Below are positions 12,691-22,999 of a stretch of 64,000 nt of DNA, in pieces. The stretch lies in assembly GCF_954871325.1 (NCBI RefSeq), contig NC_088777.1, positions 33,395,366 through 33,459,365 of the forward strand, given 5' to 3'. Every line of letters starts with the position of its first letter. Position 1 is the first letter of the stretch. The notes beneath the pieces were generated by a model, which had not been told where the DNA came from, did no database searches, and saw nothing but the letters and a program-made list of their open reading frames with translations. This DNA comes from Gordionus sp. m RMFG-2023. Its lineage: Eukaryota > Nematomorpha > Gordioida > Chordodea > Parachordodidae. Both the position numbers and the translations under genes were made by a program.

Positions 12691-12945
12691 AATATGAACA
12701 AGTGAATAATATATATGTCGTAATTTTTAAAGGGATCATGTCATGACTATGCGGAATCTTCACGGGATTTTAAGGGATAACTAAAAAATTAGGGTTTTAA
12801 ATTAAGGAATGATAATACGGGATGGGATTATCACGTTTTAATCGTGATAAAGAGGAATCTTATTTTAAAAGCGTTTTCCACGAGTTTAGTTGCGTTTTTT
12901 AATTTTCAATTTTGTTTTTTTCCTTATGATATAAGATATGTCTAG

Positions 12946-13640
12946 TATAGGGTATCAATCTATAGCTAATCAAAAGATCTATTCAACTGGAGGTCAATCT
13001 CTGCCCCATAATAAACGGTGTAGGGGGGGGGGGGTAGGGATTGGGGGGGGGGGGTGTAAAAAATTATTTTTTTTGATATGGGTATCAATCGATAGCTAAT
13101 CAAAAGATCTATTCAACTGGAGGTCAATCTCTGCCCCATAATGGGCGGTCTAGGGGGTAGGGGGGGTGTTAAAAATATTTTTTTTTGATATGGGTATCAA
13201 TCGATAGCTAATCAAAAGATCTATTCAACTGGAGGTCAATCTCTGCCCCATAATGGGTGGTTTAGGGGGGTGGGGGGGGGGTGTAAAAATAATTTTTTTG
13301 ATATGGGTATTAAATAAAAACTAATTTTAATATGGTTTGACTGAAAGTCTTTATTCTTGGTCTTGATGGGTATGACTTGGTCTGGGAGGGGGGGGGGTGT
13401 TGGGGGTGTAAAAAATAATTTTTTTGATATGGGTATTAATCGATAGCTAATCAAAAGATCTATTCAACTGGAGGTCAATCTCTGCCCCATAATAGGCGGT
13501 CTAAGGGAGTAGGGGTGGGGGGAGGTGTAAAAAATAATTTTTTTGATATGGGTATTAAATAAAAGCTAATTTTAATATGGTTTGACTGAAAGTCTTTAAT
13601 CTTGGTCTTGATGGGTATGATTTGGTCTGAAAATTGGAAA
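12946..13640 (+). repeat. minisatellite array, left arm (about 6 units)
   Basis: Units of about 110-125 bp start with 'GGTATCAATCGATAGCTAAT', continue through 'AAAAGATCTATTCAACTGGA' and 'TCTCTGCCCCATAATGGGCG', and end in a G homopolymer plus a T-rich tract. Four units are of this type. Two (near 13,308 and 13,549) are a variant with 'TTTTAATATGGTTTGACTGA'. Confidence 0.9.
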
Positions 13641-13719
13641 TATAATATTATGGAAAGATAATTATACTACAAACTCGATTGGCAACAGCATCGAAAATAT
13701 TTTAACCAGACTACCTTCG

Positions 13720-14119
13720 TTCATTTCATATTTAATAGATAGGAAGAAGCAAGAGAATGCTTATAAGAATAAAATTAAAAAGATAAAATTTTGCATTGGG
13801 GATCACGCACTGATCCCAATAAATAAAAATGATAGATCTAATCTATGCCCCAAAAATATTTAGGCCGAAATTATACAAATGGAGGGCGAGAAATTATGGG
13901 TTGGAACTAATTTGCCCATTTTTAAAAACGAACATTCATAAATCAATAAAATTTACCAATTTTACCATTCCTAATAAGACGATCTCCATAATAACAACAT
14001 CAAGAAGTACATCTTCTTATGGTAGTTTTGAATCAATTTGCAATTGCCAAAAAAGTTGCAACAATAAGAGGTGTCAATGTTTTAAAATGGCATTAATTGT
14101 TCCACAAAATGTTACTTAA
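13720..14119 (+). pseudogene. integrase-like C-terminal fossil inside the palindrome
   Basis: The segment keeps words typical of the tail of gypsy-integrase-derived transposases of the KRBA2/Ginger-like kind: a 'DRSNLCPKNI' region and a Cys cluster 'CNCQKSCNNKRCQCFK' (C-x-C-x3-C-x4-C-x-C). No integrase catalytic core is visible. It is broken and not a functional gene. Whether it drove the surrounding palindrome or was captured by it cannot be told from sequence alone. Confidence 0.5.
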
Positions 14120-15289
14120 ATATTATTTGTGTAAATAATAAATAATTGTTCATATATTTTAAATTAATTATCGAAATCATTAAAATATGTTGTTGATTAT
14201 ATGGCTTGAAAAAAAATATTATAATATAGATGATTTGCTTAGAAAGAAGTGCAATAATTTATAACTGCAATAAGAAAAATTTATAATGTCATTTTAAATA
14301 TTGTGAATCGATGGTTTCAAATATAGCCGAAATTTTGAGATTTAAAAATATTACAAATTAAATTAAGTTGCTAGCAAATAATTTTATCATTAGGCTACAA
14401 TGAGTTTATAAATAGCAATGACTATATTTAACCCCTGCTTATAATTGTATTTAATAATGAAGTCTAAATGTATTTAATTTTTATTTAATACCCATGTTTA
14501 TGTTCTGTTTAATTACTATTTATTAGATATCCATAAAAATTCACTATCTTATGGCCAGTTGAAATATAGTATGTTTAGAGTAGGCCAGAAAATCAACTTT
14601 CACCTAACTCATCTAACTCAAAAACTATTATAGATGCTCTAATTTTTTTTAAAGATTAAGAATTGAGCTATACATTGATATTAATTTTTAGTTGATATAT
14701 TACCTTTAAATGTTTTCTCAAATTGAAGCAACTAGTTTTGTTTGAGGATAAAGCCTCCCACATCTTACAGCAAATATATATTGTGTTAATTTTTTTTATC
14801 GAGTTTAAAATAATTTGTGAATTAAGGAAAAGGAAATTCCATATCATCATCATTTTCAAGAGATATTCCTTTGTCGATATGATCTGTACCAAAATTATTT
14901 TCATTATCATACTATACTGTCGACATTTAAAATATTTTATTTTTTTGAAAAATATATTTTGCATATTTTTAAATGTAAATTTAAATTTTAAAATAAAATA
15001 AAATTAAAAGATTATGATTTTAGAATTAATTATAAAATTGTTATATTAATTTTTGCTAATTATTTAGTAACGAGCTACCGTTATCTCTCTTTTTAAAAAA
15101 ATGTTGTAAGCTAAAGATATCGATACTAAAAAAAATAGCTATGGAATATCGTGCTAATATAGAACACTGCATATTATATATTTCAAGTTCAGGATTGGAA
15201 CCGAAAAAAGATTTAAAAAATTGTTTTATTTTCATTCTCTTTTATTTCTGTAATTTCTATCCAACTAGACATTTTGTTAATATGTTGAC

Positions 15290-17232
15290 CCCCCCCCAGA
15301 CCAAGTCATACCTATCAAGACCAAGAATGAAGACTTTCAGTCAAACCATATTAAAATTAGCTTTTATTTTATACCCATATCAAAAAAATTATTTTTTACA
15401 CCCCCCCCCCAAACCGCCCATTATGGGGTAAAAATTGACAGTCAGTTAAATAGATTTTTAGATTAGCTATCGATTGATACCCATATCAAAAAAAATTATT
15501 TTTTACACCCCACCCCCCCCCCTAGACCGCTAATTATGGGGCAGAGATTGACCTCCAGTTGAATAGATCTTTTGATTGGCTATCGATTGATACCCATATC
15601 AAAAAAAATTATTTTTTACACCCCACCCCCCCAGACCGCTAATTATGGGGCAGAGATTGACCTTGGGTTGAATAGATCTTTTGATTAGCTATCGATTGAT
15701 ACCTATATCAAAAAAAATTATTTTTTACACCCCACCCCCCCAGACCGCTAATTATGGGGCAGAGATTGACCTTGGGTTGAATAGATCTTTTGATTAGCTA
15801 TCGATTGATACCCATATCAAAAAAAATTATTTTTTACACCCCCCCCCCCAGACCGCTAATTATGGGGCAGAGATTGACCTTGGGTTGAATAGATCTTTTG
15901 ATTAGCTATCGATTGATACCCATATCAAAAAAAATTATTTTTTACACCCCACCCCCCCAGACCGCTAATTATGGGGCAGAGATTGACCTTGGGTTGAATA
16001 GATCTTTTGATTAGCTATCGATTGATACCCATATCAAAAAAAATTATTTTTTACACCCCACCCCCCCAGACCGCTAATTATGGGGCAGAGATTGACCTTG
16101 GGTTGAATAGATCTTTTGATTAGCTATCGATTGATACCCATATCAAAAAAAATTATTTTTTACACCCCCCCCCAGACCGCTAATTATGGGGCAGAGATTG
16201 ACCTTGGGTTGAATAGATCTTTTGATTAGCTATCGATTGATACCCATATCAAAAAAAATTATTTTTTACACCCCACCCCCCCAGACCGCTAATTATGGGG
16301 CAGAGATTGACCTTGGGTTGAATAGATCTTTTGATTAGCTATCGATTGATACCCATATCAAAAAAAATTATTTTTTACACCCCACCCCCCCAGACCGCTA
16401 ATTATGGGGCAGAGATTGACCTTGGGTTGAATAGATCTTTTGATTAGCTATCGATTGATACCCATATCAAAAAAAATTATTTTTTACACCCCACCCCCCC
16501 AGACCGCTAATTATGGGGCAGAGATTGACCTTGGGTTGAATAGATCTTTTGATTAGCTATCGATTGATACCCATATCAAAAAAAATTATTTTTTACACCC
16601 CCCCCCAGACCGCCTATTATGGGGTAGAAATTGACCTTCAGTTGATTAGATCTTTTGATTAGCTATCGATTGATACCCATATCAAAAAAAATAATTTTTT
16701 TACACCCCCCCCCCAAGACCGCCCATTATAGGGCAGAGATTGACCTCCAGTTGAATAGATCTTTTGATTAGCTATCGATTGATACCCATATCAAAAAAAA
16801 TTATTTTTTACACCCCCCCCCAGACCGCCTATTATGGGGTAGAAATTGACCTTCCGTTGAATAGATCTTTTGATTAGCTATCGATTGATGCCCATATCAA
16901 AAAAAAATATTATTTACACACCCACCCCCACCCCCTCTAGGCCGCCCATTATGGGGCAGAGATTGACTTTTCTTTTGAATAGATCTTTTGATTAGCTATC
17001 GATTGATATCCATATCAAAAAAAATTATTTTTTACACCCCCCCCCACCCCTACCCCCTAGACCGCCCATTATGGGGCAGAGATTGACTTCCAGTTGAATA
17101 GATCTTTTGATTAGCTATCGATTGATACCCATATCAAAAAAATTATTTTTTACACCCCCCCCTCCAGACCGCCCATTATGGGGCAGAGATTGACTTCCAG
17201 TTGAATAGATCTTTTGATTAGCTATTAATACC
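15290..17232 (-). repeat. minisatellite array, right arm (about 17 units)
   Basis: Same unit as the left arm, inverted. About 17 units at roughly 108-112-bp spacing, with homopolymer C runs of 7-11. From about 15,640 to 16,540 nine consecutive units share the derived word 'GACCTTGGGTTGAATAGATC' and are almost identical, which indicates recent homogenisation. The variant unit sits at the inner edge (15,297-15,380), mirroring the left arm. Confidence 0.92.
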
Positions 17233-17489
17233 CTATACTAGACATATCTTATATCATAAGGCCAAAAAAACAACATTGAAAATTAAAAAACGCAACGAAA
17301 CTCGTGGAAAACGCTTTTAAAATTAGATTCCTCTTTATCACGATTAAAACGTGATAATACAGTATAGTTCTTTATCCTTTAAAAAATTGAAATTTTAAAG
17401 GGATCCCTTTAAACACCCGTGAAGATCCCGGATAGTCATGATCCCTTTAAAAATTACGACATATATAATATGTGAACTTGATATTAAAC

Positions 17490-18220
17490 GGTATTTCTAA
17501 AATAATAAGTAACATTCCAATAATTAGCTAGTTGGTATATTATATTTATAACAACGTCGGGGGCTTTTTAAAGTGCGCTTTATACGACTTGTTACTAACT
17601 ATTAAGATTTTGCTAATAACATCATTAGAATATTATAAATTATCCACAACTTTTGCAGTTTATTCTAATATAAAAGACCGGAGTATTCCCACATTCGGGC
17701 AAAACTGTAAATTCCAATATCTTTTTACTCATAAAAGTTAAATGCCTATATGTGGTTAAAATATGTATTTATATAGAAAACACTCCTTTAATTTTTGTAG
17801 AACGTGGCAGATATGGCGAAAAAACAGATTAGTACTTATTGTTCTTTTTTGCTTTGAATCAAAAGTATTTATCCATTAATTAAGAAACTTATCAAGATTT
17901 TCTAGATTATAAATAATATAAGGAACTTGATCTCATCTTTCTAGCTTACCAAGAACGTATGATTTCCTATTCAAAGTGCAGCAATACCCGTTAATCATGC
18001 AAGAGGCACTATTGTAATATGATTTAGTTTGTAATGGGTAATGCCATTTTTATTTAACAAAAATTTTTTTTACCGATGTACCATTTCAATTTTTCACTTT
18101 AACTTGCTGTAATTCTATTACCTTTTGAATTGTAATTTTAAGAAGGTAGCTTGTTAAGACACATCTTTTTCTTTTTAAAATCAAGAAGAAGAAAAATTTA
18201 AACCTGCTTCGTTTTATTTA
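17490..18220. other. AT-rich stretch, nothing recognised
   Basis: No coding, RNA or repeat signal that I can support. Confidence 0.5.
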
Positions 18221-18222
18221 TA

Positions 18223-18504
18223 TCAAAGATCTGCAAGCCAGCCTGTTAAAGATTATTGCAAAAGTTGCTTAGGTTATTTAAATATTTTTCAGGCCCTTCC
18301 ATGCCCGGTAAAAGATTTACTTCCCGGCTCGTTCAAATTACGAGTCAGGCCTTTTGACCAGTTATTAAAATTTTTCTGGCCCGTCTGCACCCAAATTTTT
18401 TTTTAAACTAATTTTCCTCCTTGGTCCGTTAAAATTTTACGTTAGGCGGCCCATCAAAAGGCCCGGCCTATTAAAAAGTAAGAATTGATTTCTGCCGATC
18501 TTTA
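18223..18504. mobile_element. GC-rich hAT-like MITE
   Basis: The ends are 'AAAGATCTGCAAGCC' and, reverse complemented, 'TAAAGATCGGCAGAAA'. The interior repeats GC-rich words such as 'GGCCCGGCC' and 'CCCGGCTCG' separated by T/A runs. No clear TSD. Confidence 0.5.
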
Positions 18505-18879
18505 ATACTATATTGTTTCTATATAATAAGAGCTAACCTTATTTTGTTGAATCATGGAATTTTCTTAGCTAACAGTGTGTCTAGAACGGTAAAGTCGTTT
18601 GTTTATGCGTCATTTTTCTCTTCGGTTATCTATGGAATCATCATGATTTTGAGCAATATGAAAAAGTAAGGCAGGGTTAGTCTAAAATATTAAAGAAATA
18701 AAATACTAAATAAAATACCTAACCAAACTGCAAAGGATTTAATATCAGATGCAGCATCTTATTAAATCATCATTATATATTACCAAAGGATCTAAAAAAG
18801 GTGCAATCTAAAATATAAGGGAAAAAATTATAAATAAAAAATGTTTTATTCATAAAAAAAATGTGATAATTTTTATACT

Positions 18880-19800
18880 CGAGATATGAATATTTATTGT
18901 TTATTATTATCTTTAGCTCGTAGAAATAATTGTATTAGATATTAAAATGAAGATATAACCTAAAATAATGGAAATTTTTGTGGAACAAAATTAAAATATA
19001 AATAAAACCTCATTTTCTGATGGATTTAATAAATATAGATGATTTTGTTAATACATATTTTGCTTCTGCTAAAAAAAGTTTGTAATATTTAGTTTTTAAA
19101 AATAAAATGAGTTGCCTAGGAAATAAAACCTTAAATAAACAAAGGAGTTAATATCTGGCTCAGCTCCTTAATAAATGATGGTCAATCATTATATATTAGC
19201 AAAGAATCTAAAAAAAATGTAATCTAATATTGATTATCATGATCTCTATCTCATGGAAATAATTTCGTTAGATATTAGCAAATGATCTAAAGAAGATATA
19301 ACCCTAATTATTGGGAATTATTGTGAATGTTAAAATATAAATAAAACCTCATTTTCTAATGGATTCAAAAATAGATGATTTTGTAAATACATATTTGCTT
19401 CTACCAAAAGAACTTTTATAATATAGATTTTAAATTAAAAGAGTTAGCCTAAAAAATTAAAGAAATAAAACCTTAAATAAAATAATAAACTATATTAACA
19501 AAGGATAAAATATAGGGATAAAATCATAAAAAATATTTTATGTATAGAAACATGCGTAGATAATCTTTTACTTTATATGTATATGTAGATGCTATGCATA
19601 AAATAATAATGAATAACTCTATTTAAACGATATGGGAATGGGAGTATTTCTTGTTTATCATGATCTTTAGCTCGTGGAAATAATTGTATTAGATATTAGC
19701 AAATGATTTAATAAATATATAACCTAAAATATTTGGAATTATTATGAAGTTAATTAAAATATATATGTACAAACTTATTTAAAAAAGAAAGAAAGAACCA
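18880..19800. repeat. diverged tandem repeats, about 330-430-bp unit
   Basis: Three copies of a block containing 'ATCTTTAGCTCGTAGAAATA', 'ATAAATAAAACCTCATTTTC' and 'AGATGATTTTGT' start near 18,900, 19,235 and 19,660. They are eroded and non-coding. Confidence 0.65.
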
Positions 19801-19840
19801 TTTTCTAAATTATCGAATGTCTTCATTAATACAAACATTG

Positions 19841-20745
19841 TAGGGGAGACCAGGACTAGGTAGCGCAATTTTTGTCAAAATCATCATAGGTCCGAATATA
19901 TTTGTTGTATTTGAATCTTAAAAATACCATAAGATAACACAAACAACTACCAAACTTATACATTGATAAATATTTTAGATATTTTATACTTTTTTCTCAA
20001 GATTGATTCTAGTTAAAGTCAATTGTGTCGACAAGTCCCATCTCGACAAGTCCCAAACCTGGGGCTTGTAGATTTAAATATTAAGTCTCTCTAATTAATA
20101 TTATTATTCCATTATTTTCATGGATAATGTTTTATTGATAAATATACCATTTACATAAAATTAATTGGTTGATAAAATATAATATTATATGAATTATAAA
20201 AAATATATAAAATTTTTAATAAATTTTATTTTTTACTAATTCCATTTCATTATCATATAGAATTGATTTAAATATATAATAGTACCCAATGAATACTTAT
20301 TTTATATTATTATATAAATATATTATAATATATCATATTTGTAAGCATAATTTTATTGGTTCGACTATCTACTAACCGTTATTAATACAATTATCACCTT
20401 TTAAAAATATATTCAAACATGATATATGATTATGAAATTTTCTAAAATGCTAAAAGAAGGTTTTAAATTTTATGTAATGTTTATTTTATTATTTTTAAAC
20501 TCTTAATATTTTAATGTCACCTAGCGTTGTTGTGTAAAAACAACATTTTGATTTTTTTACCTAAAAAACATTTTATCTTAAAAAAATTGTAATAACTGAG
20601 GGTATAAAATATTTTTTTGCCTCAAATATACATATTATACATTGCTATTTTATAATTAAATTTTAATTTGTAAACATATTTGGTTTTTAAATAAAATCCG
20701 CTGAACCGACAAGCCCTTTGCACCGACTAGCCCTGGTCTCCCCTA
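19841..20745. mobile_element. TIR element with 'TAGGGGAGACCAGG' ends
   Basis: The left end is 'TAGGGGAGACCAGGACTAGG'. The right end, reverse complemented, is 'TAGGGGAGACCAGGGCTAGT'. If the terminal TA is the target duplication the element is 901 bp between TA dinucleotides. Just inside, 'CGACAAGTCCCA' is repeated, with 'ACCGACAAGCCC' and 'ACCGACTAGCCC' near the other end. No coding remains, so the superfamily is undetermined. Confidence 0.7.
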
Positions 20746-21134
20746 TTCTAATTTAATGAATTTTTTTATCTATTAAATTATTTATTAAAACTATTATATA
20801 TAATATTTATAAAAATGTTTAAAAAAAATAAAATAATATAAGCTTTAAAAAAAATTTAATTTTAAGAAAAACATAATTGAGTTCCTAAAAAGGAACAATA
20901 GGTAAATTTTAAAATATGGATTTGTATGTTCTGTCTGAGGAATAGGAATTCCTTTGGTTCAGATGTTTGCGATTTGATTTTGTGAACTAAATTTTTTTTA
21001 AAGCTAAAAGTTAAAGGAGCGAGCTGTCCGTTGGCAGATGATGCTATTGGTGAGAATATAAAATTGCTAAGGCTTTTTTATTTGTTTATTTTTTTATTCT
21101 CTGCTTGAGTAAAAGGTTCATATAATATTAGCGG

Positions 21135-21830
21135 GGAAGAATAAGACGCATATATAATCCCAAATAAGGGATTCGTCCATGTCCAAGGGAATAGTGGCCA
21201 AACCGTCGGATCTTAAGTCATCATCTGTTGAGAGGTTGCATGGTTCTAGAATATTCAATATACGAGCCTTTTTAATAGGAGGCTTAATAATTTGTTTATT
21301 GATGAATGGCATTGGTGAGTCCTTGACTTTTAATGCAGTTGAGGCCATGACTTCACTTGGCATTTACTAGAAGGTTGCAGTTCATGCAATGATGAGGTTT
21401 AACTAGGTCTCACCCGAGTCTATATCCTAAAGTAACTCTTAGTTGTTCATTTGTTAAGAGATTCCCCAGATTTTTTCTAGGCAGGGCTTCCAGCCATTCG
21501 TCTCTGATTTTATCGTTTTGAAATATTTAAATGTCCTAAAGGGATGAAGAGGAAGATAAATTTGTAAACTCTGGGTGACTATTGTGGGAAAAGGTGTAAC
21601 AGGACGGACACTGTTTTACCACATTGTGAGAGCTTGATCTAGAAATTATCGTTGGGAGATATGAAGTTAGATATTAGTGAATTATTTGTTAAACGGGAAT
21701 ACAGGAAAGAGGACAGGGTATGGGGAGATATTAAGACGATACCCCATATTTTTACAGGAAATTGCGCTAATTTCCAGTTGAACGTGGTTAAAATATTTTC
21801 GAGGAAAGATTTAAAAAATGTTTTCAAAAT
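21135..21830 (-). pseudogene. non-LTR retrotransposon ORF scrap, copy 2
   Basis: Aligns by eye with 6290-7060: both contain 'AATCCCAAATAAGGGATT', an 'AAACCGTCGG' word, 'AGTAACTCTYAGTTG' and 'AAGAGATT' in the same order and spacing. The minus strand keeps 'KSLIWD'-type sequence, and overall it is more decayed than copy 1. Confidence 0.5.
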
Positions 21831-22153
21831 CTCTATGAAATTTTTAAAAAGAAAAAACGAAGAGGATCATCTTAACTAGATACAGAGTTAAGTTAATACT
21901 AATCTTAGTAAAAATAAGGATTAATTAATTTAAATGGTCATCACTTTAAAATTAAATAATATTTTTCCAAACCTTATATTTTATAAAAAATTTACAAAGC
22001 TTCTGAAAAATAATTTTATTAGATTTCAATATGTCGAGAATAAATTTCATAGTTACACTGATTCAATAATTTATCGTCAATTGTGATAGTAGAGAAGGAC
22101 ACAATCTTAAAATTATTCGATATATTCGCTAAGGTTGGTTCTTTCATCCATAC

Positions 22154-22986
22154 TAGAGGTCTGCATTGAGCGGGGTTTCGGCACAGCCCACAATTTTTTT
22201 AAGAACGGACAGGTGGGCGGGTTAAAAGATTTTTAAACTATGAGCAGGTGGGTGGAAGGGCGGGTTGAGAAATTTAAGCAATGGGCGGGTGGGCCAAAAA
22301 AATTTTAAATCATTTAAGTAAATATTAATAAAAAATGGTTCTTATGAACTTTTTGGATATTAAATATTAAAATGTCCTTTTTTGGTATCATAAAAACCCT
22401 TTTGTATATTTAAAACTACTTTGGTGGAAACAACAAGAAACAGATTTGCCAAAACTATCAAGATTAGTAAGAAAAATATTGGCAATTCCTGCAACTAGTG
22501 CTTCTTCTGAACGATAATTTAGCATTGCTGGAAGGTTTTTGGAACAAAGGAGAACGTGTAAAATGTCGATTCATTATTATTTTTGCATTATAATTACATA
22601 TAATATCTTTGTATTTTTATTTTTTCATAAGTATTTTATTTGATCAAATAAATTATTCATAATATAAATTGAATATTTTTTTATGCTTAATATAGTAATT
22701 TCCATAATTATAAAACTTCTTGTAGAGGTGTAATGCTGAAATATTTTTATTAGATGCTTAAAAAATTGAAAGAATGGCCATAATTAAATTTTATAATAAT
22801 GGGCTTGGGTTAAATTTTTTTTTATAAATAATGGATGGGCGGGTAAAATTTAAACTAATCGGCTGGCGGGCGGGTAAGGAGTTTTAGATTAATGGGCTGG
22901 CGGGTGGGTATATTTTTTTTTGAAAACTCTGGGCGGGATTGGTGGGCGGATTTATGGTTCAAAAACCCGCCCAATGCAGACCTCTA
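22154..22986 (+). mobile_element. hAT relic with GC-rich subterminal repeats
   Basis: The ends are 'TAGAGGTCTGCATTGAGCGG' and the inverted 'GCCCAATGCAGACCTCTA'. The flanks ATCCATAC and ATCCACTC match at 6 of 8 bases. The interior has many 'GGGCGGGT' / 'GGCGGGCGGG' words at both ends. At about 22,420-22,560 the plus strand encodes a hAT C-terminal dimerisation motif: 'WWKQQETDLPKLSRLVRKIL', 'AIPATSASSER', then, after an in-frame stop, 'FSIAGRFLEQRRT'. It is an internally deleted copy. Confidence 0.88.
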
Positions 22987-22999
22987 ATCCACTCTATCC

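Larger units (their letters stand above)
12690..17490. mobile_element. 4.8-kb palindromic (fold-back) element with minisatellite arms
   Basis: Both ends share a unique outer segment of about 250 bp in inverted orientation, including 'ATATATGTCGTAATTTTTAA', 'AGGGATCATG', 'GATAAAGAGGAATC' and 'AAAAGCGTTTTCCACGAGTT'. Inside this each arm is an array of the same roughly 110-bp minisatellite, again inverted: about 0.7 kb on the left and 1.9 kb on the right. The core (about 13,640-15,290) holds an integrase-like fossil. The layout fits a transposon with very long, internally repetitive TIRs. I could not define a clear TSD. No family assignment is secure. Confidence 0.75.
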
